A stretch of DNA of 64,000 nucleotides from Paraburkholderia hayleyella (GCF_009455685.1 NZ_QPES01000002.1:558001-622000); one strand, 5' to 3'. Counted from the stretch's first letter, positions 1 through 10,852 are shown. Notes: a model not told the origin generated them from the letters alone. Numbers and translations are program-made.

Positions 1-551
1 GCCTTGAGCGCCGCGAGGCGGGTAACCGGTTGGGCGGCGGGTTGTGAAGACGGTTGTGAAAATGGTTGCGAAGCGGGCTGTACCGCGGAAGAAGCAGAAG
101 AAGCGGAAGAAGACGGAACCGCCAGGGCGGGCAGCGTCAGCGCGCGCACCATGCTTGGGAAAATCGCGGTGGTGGCGCTCCTCAATCCTAGCGCTTGTGC
201 CTTGTCACGGAATACTGCGGGAACAGGATGATCGGCCTGCACGATGAAATCCGCGCCGATCATCTGGCGGGCATCGCGCTCGAGCCCTTGATTCAGCCGG
301 TCGGCCAGAAATCCCACGCTGGAAAGCGCCGCCACCGCGAGCAACAACGCCAGCAACAGCATGGTTAGCTCGCCCGCGCGCCAGTCGCGCTGCGTCATGC
401 GCGCAGCTTGCCGCAGTAGCGCCAACGCGCCGAGACCGCGCGCCGCCGAAACCGTTGCAACCGTTGCAACCGTTGCAACCGTTGCAACCGCGCCGATCGC
501 TTCGGCCTCGCTGGCCTTTTTACCTGCTTTCGTCTCTTGTTCCGCGCTCAA
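1..551 (-). CDS. ABC transporter permease, FtsX/YbbP-like (partial, runs off left edge)
   Basis: The minus-strand frame stays open from 551 to the window edge. The first ~45 residues are polar and include a repeated Ala-Thr-Val stretch (450-488). A membrane segment follows (LTMLLLALLLAVAALSSVGF), then FLADRLNQGLERDARQMIGA and a stretch matching the start of the periplasmic domain of YbbP-type permeases. These work with a YbbA-like ATPase in envelope transport or lipoprotein-type export. I chose the TTG at 551 because AGGAG lies nine bases upstream and TTG overlaps the TGA of the preceding gene (TTGA). A later ATG at 398 is possible but would lose the coupling. A Ser/Gln/Pro-rich low-complexity insert occurs near the left edge (about 40-130). 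The family call rests on the N-terminal quarter only. Confidence 0.75.
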   Translation of the reverse strand, partial: MSAEQETKAGKKASEAEAIGAVATVATVATVATVSAARGLGALALLRQAARMTQRDWRAGELTMLLLALLLAVAALSSVGFLADRLNQGLERDARQMIGADFIVQADHPVPAVFRDKAQALGLRSATTAIFPSMVRALTLPALAVPSSSASSASSAVQPASQPFSQPSSQPAAQPVTRLAALK

Positions 552-1159
552 TCGTGTCGGCTCCTGGCTAGCCGCGACACCATGCGGGCCCCCATGGCAC
601 GAAAACCGCCCTGCACGCCACGCCACAAACGCGGCAAAGCCCATGCCGCCAGCAGCAAGAACCCCAGCAGAAAGATCAGAAACAGCACGGGCACAAAGAG
701 CGCCAGCAACAGGCCGCCAAAAACCAGACCGTCTTCAGCCGTGGAAGTCACAACGTTCGACACAGGCTCGGGCGACAGATTGATCAGTGCCCGCGTCCCC
801 GCTTTGGCCATATGCGCGGTACCTGCGAGCGTACCGCCCGCCAGCCCGGCTATCGTGAGCAGCGCCGGATCGGCGTGGCCGAGTGCGCCCACGGCCAGCA
901 CCGCACCGGCCGGAATCCGGATAAAGGTATGAATCGCGTCCCAGAATGAATCGAGCGCGGGAATCTTGTCGGCAAAAAACTCAATGGCGCCCAGCACGGC
1001 TGCCGTGCCCATCACCCAGGGCGAGCCCAGCACGGAAAGCGTGTCGGGCAAGTGGATCCAGCCCAGGCGCTCTAACCCGCCGGCCAGCAGCACCGTGAGA
1101 TAAAGACGCAAACCGCTACCCCAGGAAAGACCTGCGGCAAGAGAGAGAGATTCGAGCAT
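548..1159 (-). CDS. DUF4126 family integral membrane protein
   Basis: This 203-residue, strongly hydrophobic protein opens with LESLSLAAGLSWGSGLRLYL and contains the central GALGHADPALLTIAGLAGGT and AHMAKAGTRALINLSPEPVS stretches. That layout is typical of DUF4126 proteins, small polytopic inner-membrane proteins of unknown function. The C-terminus is a long hydrophobic helix pair followed by a basic tail (RMVSRLARSRHD), probably cytoplasmic. It overlaps the downstream ABC permease by a TTGA junction, so the two are probably co-transcribed and translationally coupled. No catalytic motif is visible. Confidence 0.8.
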   Translation of the reverse strand: MLESLSLAAGLSWGSGLRLYLTVLLAGGLERLGWIHLPDTLSVLGSPWVMGTAAVLGAIEFFADKIPALDSFWDAIHTFIRIPAGAVLAVGALGHADPALLTIAGLAGGTLAGTAHMAKAGTRALINLSPEPVSNVVTSTAEDGLVFGGLLLALFVPVLFLIFLLGFLLLAAWALPRLWRGVQGGFRAMGARMVSRLARSRHD

Positions 1160-1297
1160 GGCCGCCTCCTGGCGCGTTGCGTGGGGTTGGGCTCATCATC
1201 TTCAGACGCGGCACGGATGCCGCGCTCAAGCGAAACCCGCGCGAGATCCGGGGCGCGGGGCGTGTTATTCGACATTTTCGAGCGGCCAAGCGGTTTT

Positions 1298-1303
1298 ATT
1301 ATA
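1298..1303 (-). promoter_or_regulatory. possible -10 box for the DUF4126/ABC permease operon
   Basis: The minus strand reads TATAAT here, about 140 bases upstream of the DUF4126 start. No good -35 hexamer is visible at 16-18 bases, so this is only a weak promoter candidate. Confidence 0.25.
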
Positions 1304-1361
1304 GTCAGCGCTCATGCTCCGACTCTGGCAGCGGCTGGCGCGCGTGGCGCGGCGGCCGCCG

Positions 1362-1682
1362 TCAGTGGCCGCTGGAAAGCTTGAGGCCAATCAGCCCGAT
1401 GACGATCAGCGCGGCACTCGCCACCCGCGCGAGCGTGAGCGCCTCACCCAGCACGACGATGCCCACAATGAAAGCGCCCACCGCGCCGATACCCGTCCAG
1501 ATGGCATAAGCCGTACCCAGCGGCAGTTGCCGCATCGCCAGCGCCAGCAGGACGAAACTGCCCGCCGCCGTGACCAGCGTAAACACCGAGGGCCAGAGCC
1601 GGGTAAAACCATCGGACGCTTTCAGGCCCGCAGCCCACGCCACTTCAAGCAGACCCGCAATGAAAAGAAAAATCCATGACAT
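1362..1682 (-). CDS. gdx: SMR-family guanidinium exporter Gdx (SugE)
   Basis: A 106-residue protein with four transmembrane helices, the size of a small multidrug resistance protein. The conserved membrane glutamate is at position 13 (GLLEVAWAAGLKASDGF). The W-x3-GLK-x-SDGF context and the PLGTAYAIWTGIGAVGAF stretch fit the SugE/Gdx subgroup rather than EmrE. Gdx proteins export guanidinium ion by proton antiport as dual-topology dimers. A guanidine-II riboswitch directly upstream strongly supports guanidinium as the substrate. The start follows a GGGAG ribosome-binding sequence. Divergent or downstream partners for guanidine breakdown (urea carboxylase-like genes) are not present nearby. Confidence 0.93.
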   Translation of the reverse strand: MSWIFLFIAGLLEVAWAAGLKASDGFTRLWPSVFTLVTAAGSFVLLALAMRQLPLGTAYAIWTGIGAVGAFIVGIVVLGEALTLARVASAALIVIGLIGLKLSSGH

Positions 1683-1699
1683 GAGGCAACTCCCTGTAC

Positions 1700-1748
1700 C
1701 GGATGGGGTCGTCCCCGTGAAAGCGCATACGCCAGGTCGTCCTGGCGC
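1700..1748 (-). promoter_or_regulatory. guanidine-II (mini-ykkC) riboswitch
   Basis: On the minus strand two short hairpins each carry an ACGA tetraloop: CGCCAGG-ACGA-CCTGGCG (1747-1730) and GGGG-ACGA-CCCC (1716-1705). They are separated by 13 bases and followed closely by the ribosome-binding site and the ATG of gdx. Two stem-loops with ACGR loops just ahead of an SMR gene is the defining architecture of the mini-ykkC class, in which guanidinium binds both loops, stabilises their kissing pairing and frees the ribosome-binding site. Everything except ligand binding is directly visible. Confidence 0.92.
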
Positions 1749-1816
1749 GCCGCCATCATAGCAAACCCTTACAGGCTGGGCTGTGGCTTAAGGCAGAACG
1801 CATACCGGCAGCATTC

Positions 1817-1930
1817 CGCCGCCCGCCGCCCGCCGCCCGCCGCCCGCCGTCCGCCGCCCGCCGTCCGCCGCCCAGTCGCTCAGCCGCCCAGTCGCTCAGC
1901 CACTCAGCCACTCAGCCACTCAGCCACTCA
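1817..1930. repeat. tandem repeats between gdx and kdpE
   Basis: A run of near-identical 7-base units (gccgccc and variants) passes into two copies of a longer Cag-Tcgctcag unit, then into perfect 8-base units (cactcagc) at 1901-1924. The last partial unit reaches the stop codon of kdpE. The pattern suggests replication slippage. Confidence 0.85.
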
Positions 1931-2656
1931 ACCGTTACCCTCGATCACTCCCGTCAGGCGGTAGCCCACCCCGGTTTCGGTGACGATATGTTCCGGTTGC
2001 GCCGGGTCGCGTTCCAGCTTTTGCCGCAAATGCGCCATGTAAATCCGCAAATAGTGATAGCTCTCGACGTGTGACGGGCCCCAGACCTCACGCAGCAATT
2101 GCCGGTGCGTCAGCACCCGGCCTGCATGACGCAGCAGCAGCGCCAGCAGCCGGTACTCAAGCGGTGTCAGATGCACCGTCACGCCGTCGCGGCTCACCAC
2201 GCGCCGTATCTGGTCAACCTGCACCGCGCCAAAGCGCACCAGCGGCGTATCGTTTGCCCCCGCCGCACGGCGACGGCGCAATTGCGCGCGAATTCGCGCC
2301 AGCAGCTCCGACACGCCAAACGGCTTGCTCAGATAATCGTCGGCTCCAGCGTCGAGCGCGGCCACCTTCTCGCTTTCCTGCGTGCGCGCCGACAGCACGA
2401 TAATCGGCACTTCGCTCCAGCCGCGCAGCGCGCGGATCACCTCGAGCCCCTCGATATCCGGCAAGCCCAAATCGACAATCACCAGATCCGGCTGGCGCGT
2501 TGCGGCTTCGACCAATCCTTGCTTGCCGGTCTGCGCCTCATGCACCGTCATGCCCTCGGCTTCGAGTGAAAGTCGCACAAAACGGCGAATCTGTTTTTCG
2601 TCTTCGATCAGCACAATCGTGAAATGGGTGGCGTGCGTGGCATGCGGCGCGCTCAT
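1928..2656 (-). CDS. kdpE: KdpE response regulator of the kdp operon
   Basis: A 242-residue OmpR/PhoB-type regulator. The receiver domain holds acidic residues at 19-20, the phospho-acceptor Asp at about 62 (LVIVDLGLPDIEG) and the conserved Lys at about 111 (DDYLSKPFG). The C-terminal winged helix carries LTPLEYRLLALLLRHAGRVL, HRQLLREVWG and VGYRLTG. KdpE activates kdpFABC when phosphorylated by KdpD. The start at 2656 was chosen over upstream codons because its ATG overlaps the kdpD TGA (ATGA), which implies translational coupling, and because the receiver core begins soon after. A His/Ala/Thr-rich leader (HATHATH) precedes the fold. Confidence 0.96.
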   Translation of the reverse strand: MSAPHATHATHFTIVLIEDEKQIRRFVRLSLEAEGMTVHEAQTGKQGLVEAATRQPDLVIVDLGLPDIEGLEVIRALRGWSEVPIIVLSARTQESEKVAALDAGADDYLSKPFGVSELLARIRAQLRRRRAAGANDTPLVRFGAVQVDQIRRVVSRDGVTVHLTPLEYRLLALLLRHAGRVLTHRQLLREVWGPSHVESYHYLRIYMAHLRQKLERDPAQPEHIVTETGVGYRLTGVIEGNG

Positions 2657-5577
2657 GACAAGGCCTCTTCTTCGAATCCATCGGAGCCATCTGGAACCGG
2701 CGGCGGTATTCCAACCGGCAGCGTGAACCAGAAACGCGCGCCCTCCACCACGCCCTGCGGTGACAGCCGGTTGAACGCGCCAATCGCGCCACCATGCGCC
2801 TCGACAATCGCCCGGCAAATCGCCAGGCCCAGGCCCACGCCGGGTTGCGCCAGCTCTTTCGCGCCTCGCGTGAATTTTTCGAAAATACGAGTTTCCATGC
2901 CACCCGGCAAACCCGGCCCCGCGTCATCGAGCATGACGCGCACAAACGGCTTGCCTTCCACGTCGATGCATTGCGCGCCGATGATGAGTGGCGCATCGGC
3001 AGGGGTGTATTTGGCGGCATTTTCGAGCAGGTTCGACAGCAGCCGCTCCATCAGCACCGCGTCGAGTTGCAGCAGCGGCAAAGCCGCAGGCAGCGCGACT
3101 TGCACCGGATGCCCCGCCAGCACCCGGCGGCAAGCGCGCAATGCCGCGCCCACGGTCTCTTCGAGCAGCGACCATTGGCAATTCAGACGCATTCCGTGTG
3201 CTTCGAGCCGCGCCATATCCAGCAGATTGGTGACGATGCCTGTCATGCGCAGGGCTTCTTCGTGAATCGCCAGGGCTAACTCACCATCCGGCAAGCCGCC
3301 CGGCTGTACCGCATCGGCATCGGCATCGGCATCGGCATCGGCATCGGCATCGGCGTGGATTTGAGCATGCGCCAGCATCGAGGAAAAACCCACGATGGTC
3401 GTCAGCGGCGTGCGCAGATCGTGCGAAATCGCCGAGAGCAAGGCATTGCGCAAACGCTCGGATTCCATATTGACGAGCGCATCGCGGGCGACCTCGACGT
3501 AATGCACCCGTTCAAGCGCCAGCGCGATCTGCGCCGCGAACGCATCGAGCATCCGGCGCTGCTCCGGCGTCTCCCGTGCGGCGTTGAGGCTGGTCTCGCT
3601 CCGGCCTCTATCGCTTCTATTGCCCCTATCACCCCTGTCACCCCTATTGCCCCTGCCACCCCGGTCATCCTCGAGCCACTGCAATGCCAGCACGCCACGC
3701 GTGCGCATCGGCGCTTTCAGCGGCAAGTAGAGCGCCACCGCCGCGGGCAGCGTATCGGTACCGCAGCCCGCCGGCTTTTGCTGGTCGTACACCCATTGCC
3801 CGACATCGAGATCCAGACTGGCGCCAGCGAGGGTCTGCGGCGCATCGGCGGCACCTGGCATGGGCTGCAAGCGCTCCGCGTGATCGGGCAGCAACAGCGC
3901 CACCCTTGCGCCAAAGACTTCGCTGACGTGACGGCTGCCCGTCGCCACGATCTGCTCGATGCTGAGCGCCGAGGCCAGCTCACCCGCCATCGCATACATC
4001 ACCCCAGTGCGCGCTTCGCGGCGGCGCGCCACGCTCGCCTCGCGGCGCAGGCTGGAGGTGAGATGGCTGATGACCAGCGCGGTGAGCAGCATGCCCAGAA
4101 AGGTCAGCAGATATTGCGTATCGGACACCGACAGCGACAGGCGCGGCGGCACGAAGAAATAATCGAAGGCAGCCACGCTCATGAATGAGAGCGCCACACT
4201 AGGCCCGCGCCCCAGTTTCACCGCCGCGAAGATCACGCCGAGCAAATACAGCATCACCAGGTTCGTCAGGTCGATGCGCTCATCCAGTTGGCTCGCCAGC
4301 AGCGTCAGCGCCGTGCAGATGCCTGCGGCCCATGCATAGGCGCGCGGCGTGGAGCGCGGCTCGCGGGCCGCCGCGAGCGCCTCGCGCCACGTCTGCGCGC
4401 CCGCGGCAAAGCCCGTGCGGCGGTCTGTAGCGCCGTCGCGCGCCGCGTCCGGATGAATCAGGATCAAATCCAGCGCGAGCGCGCCTTGCGCCAGACGCTC
4501 GCCCAACGGTCGGCGCAGCCAGCGTTTCAAGCCCGTGCGCGGCGCGCCACCGGCAACCAGCTTCGAGACATTGCGCACGCGTGCATAACCGGCCAGCGTG
4601 GTCAATGCATCCGGGCCCGCGAGCGTCGTGGTTTCCGCGCCCAGTTCGGCCGCGAGGCGCAACGCGTCGAGCGTGTAGGCGCGGCGGGCGGCGGGCAAAC
4701 GCTGCAAACGGGGGGTTTCGACATACACCGCGAGCCAGTCGGCTTTCAGGCTCGCCGCCAGCCGTGCCGCCGCCCGCACGAGGGCGGGGGCTTCCGGCCC
4801 AGGCCCGACGCACACCAGCAAGCGCTCGCGCGCCTGCCAGATCTGTGAAATCGAACGGTCCGCGCGGTACTCGCGCATCTGCGCATCCACCCGATCCGCC
4901 GTGCGGCGCAGCGCCAGTTCGCGCAAGGCGATCAGGTTGCCTTTGCGGAAAAAGTGGCGCACCGCGCGCTCGGCCTGGTGCGGCAGATACACCTTGCCAT
5001 CGCGCAAGCGCTGCAATAGTTCCTCGGCTGGCAGATCGACCAGCGTGACTTCGTCGGCGAGATCGAAGACACGGTCGGGTACCGTTTCCCAGACGCGAAT
5101 GCCCGTGATCTGCCCGACGATATCGTTCAGGCTCTCCAGATGCTGGACATTGACAGTGGTGTAGACATCGATGCCCGCGTCCAGCAGCTCCTGTACGTCC
5201 TGCCAGCGCTTCAGGTGCCGCGTGCCCGGAACGTTCGAATGCGCCAGTTCATCCACCGCGATGAGGCGTGGTGAGCGCACGAGCGCGGCATCGAGGTCGA
5301 ACTCGTCCAGCGTGCGGCCACGATAAGCGAGACGCAGCGGCGGCAGCAGTTCGAGCCCCTCGAGCAGCGCGGCGGTTTCGCTGCGGCCATGGGTTTCAGC
5401 GATGCCGATCACGACATCGGCGCCCTCATCGCGCAGCCGCCGCGCAGCCTGCAGCATCGCGCAGGTTTTACCCACGCCCGCCGACGCGCCAAAGAAAATC
5501 TTCAGCCGCCCGCGCTGACGTTTTTCTTCGTCGCGTTGCAACTGGTCGAGCAAGGCATCCGGATCAGGACGGGGCAT
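2653..5577 (-). CDS. kdpD: KdpD sensor histidine kinase
   Basis: A 974-residue sensor for potassium limitation or turgor. The N-terminal KdpD domain has the Walker-type motif GASAGVGKT at residues 30-38, followed by a USP-like region. About four membrane helices (DUF4118) lie near residues 400-500, then a GAF-like region. The H-box ISHDLRTPLTTIVG places the phospho-accepting His near residue 718, and the ATPase domain contains ENAAKYTP and GVGLGLAICRAIVEAHGG. Two low-complexity inserts are unusual: a Gly/Arg/Asp/Asn-rich run near residues 636-658 and an Ala-Asp run near 742-756 encoded by a 6-bp repeat. The latter sits just after the H-box, in the dimerisation/phosphotransfer hairpin, where family members do not normally carry repeats. 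The gene lies downstream of kdpC with about 150 bases between. Confidence 0.96.
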   Translation of the reverse strand: MPRPDPDALLDQLQRDEEKRQRGRLKIFFGASAGVGKTCAMLQAARRLRDEGADVVIGIAETHGRSETAALLEGLELLPPLRLAYRGRTLDEFDLDAALVRSPRLIAVDELAHSNVPGTRHLKRWQDVQELLDAGIDVYTTVNVQHLESLNDIVGQITGIRVWETVPDRVFDLADEVTLVDLPAEELLQRLRDGKVYLPHQAERAVRHFFRKGNLIALRELALRRTADRVDAQMREYRADRSISQIWQARERLLVCVGPGPEAPALVRAAARLAASLKADWLAVYVETPRLQRLPAARRAYTLDALRLAAELGAETTTLAGPDALTTLAGYARVRNVSKLVAGGAPRTGLKRWLRRPLGERLAQGALALDLILIHPDAARDGATDRRTGFAAGAQTWREALAAAREPRSTPRAYAWAAGICTALTLLASQLDERIDLTNLVMLYLLGVIFAAVKLGRGPSVALSFMSVAAFDYFFVPPRLSLSVSDTQYLLTFLGMLLTALVISHLTSSLRREASVARRREARTGVMYAMAGELASALSIEQIVATGSRHVSEVFGARVALLLPDHAERLQPMPGAADAPQTLAGASLDLDVGQWVYDQQKPAGCGTDTLPAAVALYLPLKAPMRTRGVLALQWLEDDRGGRGNRGDRGDRGNRSDRGRSETSLNAARETPEQRRMLDAFAAQIALALERVHYVEVARDALVNMESERLRNALLSAISHDLRTPLTTIVGFSSMLAHAQIHADADADADADADADAVQPGGLPDGELALAIHEEALRMTGIVTNLLDMARLEAHGMRLNCQWSLLEETVGAALRACRRVLAGHPVQVALPAALPLLQLDAVLMERLLSNLLENAAKYTPADAPLIIGAQCIDVEGKPFVRVMLDDAGPGLPGGMETRIFEKFTRGAKELAQPGVGLGLAICRAIVEAHGGAIGAFNRLSPQGVVEGARFWFTLPVGIPPPVPDGSDGFEEEALS
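3311..3352. repeat. 7 x 6-bp tandem repeat inside kdpD
   Basis: Seven perfect copies of gcatcg encode alternating Asp-Ala residues in KdpD. The unit length preserves the reading frame, so copy number could change without destroying the gene. Confidence 0.95.
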
Positions 5578-5723
5578 AAGGTAACGAAACAGTAGCGAAA
5601 CAGTAGCGAAGCGGTGGCGAAGCGCTCAGGGAAGGGCTCATGGTGACACGATGCGCGCCACCGCTGGCTTAAACCACGGGCGCGAGCCGGTTTCCAGGCT
5701 TGGGGCCCGTTCAGCCGCTGCCT

Positions 5724-6308
5724 TCAAGTCCCGCCACCCGCCGCCGCATCGAGCGCCAGGTTCAGGCGCAACACATTGACCGTGGGCTCACCCAGCACGC
5801 CGAACTGGCGCGGGCTCGTCGCACGCTGCACCAGGGCACGAACCGCCGCCTCCGTCATCCCCCGCGAGCGCGCCACCCGCGCCACCTGATACGCCGCCGC
5901 AGCAGGGCTGAGCGCCGGGTCGAGGCCACTGGCCGAGGCGGTGACCAAATCGACCGGCACCGGCTGCGACATATCGGTGCCCGCCGCCGCGAGCGCCGCG
6001 ATCCGGCCTTTCACCGCCTGCGCCAGCGCCGGATTCAAAGGCCCGACATTGGCCCCGCCCGAACCCTGCGCGTTATAGGGCATCGGGCTGGTCGCCGAGA
6101 GCCGGCCCCAGAAGTACTGCGGCGCGTCGAACTGCTGGCCGATCAGCGCCGAGCCCACGATCTGGCCATCGCGCTCCAGCAAGCTGCCGTTCGCCTGGTG
6201 CGGGAACGCCGTCTGGCCGATCAGCGTGATGACAGCGGGATACGCCAGCCCCGTCACAACAGTCAGCGCAATAAAAATGACCAACAAGGGGCGAAGAGCC
6301 TGTTTCAT
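5724..6308 (-). CDS. kdpC: KdpC, potassium-transporting ATPase subunit C
   Basis: A 194-residue protein with one N-terminal membrane helix (LRPLLVIFIALTVVTGLAYP) and a periplasmic domain. That domain contains SALIGQQFDAPQYFWGRLSA and the conserved P-x4-GSGGANVGPLNP segment. The end matches the usual VNVLRLNLALD close of the family. KdpC stabilises the KdpA-KdpB complex in the inner membrane. It lies downstream of kdpB with a 67-base gap. Full length, no defect seen. Confidence 0.96.
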   Translation of the reverse strand: MKQALRPLLVIFIALTVVTGLAYPAVITLIGQTAFPHQANGSLLERDGQIVGSALIGQQFDAPQYFWGRLSATSPMPYNAQGSGGANVGPLNPALAQAVKGRIAALAAAGTDMSQPVPVDLVTASASGLDPALSPAAAAYQVARVARSRGMTEAAVRALVQRATSPRQFGVLGEPTVNVLRLNLALDAAAGGGT

Positions 6309-6375
6309 GATTCGCGTTTCCGTTTTTCCGTTTCAGTGAGGGGAGAAACCACCCGGCCCAAGCGAGCCTTCCTGC

Positions 6376-8474
<2,099 letters not shown>

Positions 8475-8565
8475 CTTGTGTCGAGTCCAGAAGTGTTCCA
8501 GGTGTTCAGGTGTGCCCGATAGGGATAGGGGAACGGGGCTTCATCAGTCATCGCCTCATGCGAGG

Positions 8566-10350
8566 TCACGACCCATGCGCCAGCAGCATCAGGTGTTCGA
8601 CGCCCGGACCGAGCGCGAGCGCTGGCACATAAGTCAGCGCCCCGACCAGCAGCACCACGCCCAGCAGCAACGCGACAAAGAGCGGCCCATGAGTAGGCAG
8701 CGTGCCGCCCGTGACGCCGATACGCGGCTTCGCGGCCAGCGCGCCCGCGAGCGCTAGCACCAGCACAATCGTGCCGAAGCGGCCAAACCACATCGCTATC
8801 GCCGTCAACACGTTGTAAAACGGCGTGTTCACCGACAACCCGCCAAACGCGCTGCCGTTGTTATTGGCCGCCGAGCTGAAGGCGTACAGAATCTCCGAAA
8901 AACCATGCGGCCCCGGATTGCCGAGCCCCGCACGGCCCGCCTCGGTCAGCACCGCCAGCGAGGTCGCCAGCAATACCAGCAGCGGCGTCAGCAGCACCAC
9001 CAGCGACACCATCTTCATCTCATAGGCTTCGATCTTCTTGCCGACGTATTCGGGCGTGCGGCCAATCATCAAACCTGCGACGAACACCGCCAGCAGCGCG
9101 AACACCAGCATGCCGTAGAGCCCCGAACCCACGCCGCCAAACACCACCTCACCCAGTTGCATCAACAGCAGCGGATACAAGCCTCCGAGCGGCGTGAGCG
9201 AATCGTGCAGGGTATTGACCGCGCCGCATGAGGCCGCGGTGGTCGTCACCGTGAACAGGCCCGACTGCGTGATGCCAAAGCGTGCCTCCTTGCCTTCCAT
9301 GTTGCCGCCGGGTTGCAAGGCGCTCGCGTGCTGGTCGACATGCAGCGCGGTGAATACGGGGTTACCGCTTTGCTCGGCGGCGATCTCGCCTGTCACGCAG
9401 GCCGCGAACAGCAGCGTCATCACCGCCAGCAGCGCCACCCCCTGACGCCGGTCGGCAATCATGCGGCCAAACACAAGACACAACGCGGCCGGAATCAGCA
9501 AAATCGCAAACATCTGCAGGAAGTTGGAAAACGGCGTGGGGTTCTCGAACGGATGCGCCGAGTTGGCATTGAAAAACCCGCCACCGTTAGTACCGAGCAT
9601 CTTGATCGCTTCCTGCGAGGCGACCGGGCCCAGCGCCAGGGTCTGCTGCGTCACCGTCATGGCCTGCAGCGTCGGCTGGCCCGGCGCATCGGGTTGCGCG
9701 GCAAGGTAATGCGTGGCCTGCAAGGTCGGTACGGTTTGATACGCGTGGAAGTTCTGGATCACACCCTGCCCGATCAGCAGCACCGCGATCAGGCTAGCCA
9801 GCGGCAGCAGCACATACAGCGTCACGCGCGTGAGGTCCACCCAGAAGTTGCCGAGGGTCTGCGCCGTATGGCGCGCAAAGCCCCGGATCAGGGCGATCAC
9901 GACGACGATGCCGGTCGCGGCCGAAAGAAAGTTCTGCACCGTGAAGCCGAGCATCTGCGCGAGATAGCCCACAGTTTGCTCGGGCGAATAATCCTGCCAG
10001 TTGGTATTGCTGACGAAGCTCACCGCGGTATTGAACGCGCCATCCGGGCTCATCGCCCCCAGATGCTGCGGATTGCCCGGCAGAGCGCCTTGCAGGCGCA
10101 AGAGGCCATACAGCACCAGTACGCCCAGCACATTGAACGCGAGCGTGGCCAGGGCATAGGATCTCCAGCTCATTTCGGCGCCAGGATCGACGCCCGCCAT
10201 GCGGTACAGCACACGTTCGAGCGCGCCGCAAAAACGGACGACACGCGCGCTACCGTCCATCACGCGCGTGATATAGCCCGACAGCGGCACCGCGCAGGCC
10301 AGAAGCAGCACCATGAAAACGACCACTTGCAGAACATGGCTGGCGATCAT
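8566..10350 (-). CDS. kdpA: KdpA, potassium-binding and translocating subunit
   Basis: A 594-residue polytopic protein of the SKT superfamily. Visible selectivity-filter stretches include NTAVSFVSNTNWQDYS, MLGTNGGGFFNANSAHPFEN, TTTAASCGAVNTLHDSLTPL and FSSAANNNGSAFGGL, the four repeated P-loop regions that bind K+. Length matches the family (~560-600). The start ATG overlaps the kdpF TGA (ATGA). About 90 bases separate it from kdpB. Intact. Confidence 0.97.
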   Translation of the reverse strand: MIASHVLQVVVFMVLLLACAVPLSGYITRVMDGSARVVRFCGALERVLYRMAGVDPGAEMSWRSYALATLAFNVLGVLVLYGLLRLQGALPGNPQHLGAMSPDGAFNTAVSFVSNTNWQDYSPEQTVGYLAQMLGFTVQNFLSAATGIVVVIALIRGFARHTAQTLGNFWVDLTRVTLYVLLPLASLIAVLLIGQGVIQNFHAYQTVPTLQATHYLAAQPDAPGQPTLQAMTVTQQTLALGPVASQEAIKMLGTNGGGFFNANSAHPFENPTPFSNFLQMFAILLIPAALCLVFGRMIADRRQGVALLAVMTLLFAACVTGEIAAEQSGNPVFTALHVDQHASALQPGGNMEGKEARFGITQSGLFTVTTTAASCGAVNTLHDSLTPLGGLYPLLLMQLGEVVFGGVGSGLYGMLVFALLAVFVAGLMIGRTPEYVGKKIEAYEMKMVSLVVLLTPLLVLLATSLAVLTEAGRAGLGNPGPHGFSEILYAFSSAANNNGSAFGGLSVNTPFYNVLTAIAMWFGRFGTIVLVLALAGALAAKPRIGVTGGTLPTHGPLFVALLLGVVLLVGALTYVPALALGPGVEHLMLLAHGS

Positions 10351-10439
10351 TCGATGTCCTCCGCGCGCAGCAGCGCGTAGACGAGATAGCCAAACAGCAG
10401 CATCGCCGTGGCGCCGGCCAACCAGAGAATCCAGTTCAT
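10347..10439 (-). CDS. kdpF: KdpF, small stabilising subunit of the Kdp ATPase
   Basis: A 30-residue single-helix protein, beginning MNWILWLAGATAMLLFGY and ending LLRAEDIE, just upstream of and overlapping kdpA. KdpF is a lipid-like subunit that stabilises KdpABC in the membrane. I chose the ATG at 10439 because it gives the canonical size and overlaps the stop of the small upstream gene (TCATGA). Confidence 0.9.
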   Translation of the reverse strand: MNWILWLAGATAMLLFGYLVYALLRAEDIE

Positions 10440-10552
10440 GAGCGCGCCCCAGGGCTTGGGCGCGAGGGTCTTAACCTCGCGCAAGCGGCAATCAGGCCAT
10501 AGCTCAGCGCAGCAAAGAGCACGAGCCCTCCGACATACAGCAGATCCATCAT
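10436..10552 (-). CDS. small single-helix membrane protein heading the kdp operon
   Basis: A short open frame begins at ATG ATG (10552/10549) behind a GGAG ribosome-binding site and encodes MMDLLYVGGLVLFAALSYGL followed by IAACARLRP and a short basic/Pro tail. It is one hydrophobic helix of about 20 residues. It ends at TGA overlapping the kdpF start, so it appears translationally coupled. Small membrane proteins of this MDLLY-type occur ahead of kdpF in many proteobacterial kdp operons, but no function is known to me. The good ribosome-binding site and both overlaps argue that it is real. Confidence 0.7.
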   Translation of the reverse strand: MMDLLYVGGLVLFAALSYGLIAACARLRPSRPSPGARS

Positions 10553-10852
10553 GGGTTCTCCGGGTAATGAACAGGGACAGGATGAACAGCCACAACGGTA
10601 TGCCGATGCGTGTAAAAGCCGGATTAAAGATTCAGGAGGGGATATAAAAATCGTGTAAACGGCGCGCGCTCATGGTGTCCGTGGTGTCTACCGATCGTCC
10701 GCTGATGAAACCGCTGGTGAAACGTCAAGAATTCGCCTTGCTGGAACGCATGACATATATCCGTTATCCGTTACTTACCCAGGCCCATTAATCATCCATC
10801 CACGACGCCAATCACGGAAAATCAGGGGGCTCGTGCAAACCCGTCCCAAGTA
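10553..10852. other. intergenic region upstream of kdp
   Basis: This ~300-base stretch should hold the KdpE-responsive promoter of the minus-strand kdp operon. It is AT-richer than the operon around 10600-10640 (ggggatataaaaatcgtg) and again near 10745-10800. I see no gene, no convincing -35/-10 pair and no clear KdpE site by eye. Confidence 0.4.

Noticed and set aside
1072..1275. Small minus-strand frame upstream of DUF4126
   Set aside because: It overlaps the DUF4126 start in another frame and shows no domain or ribosome site.
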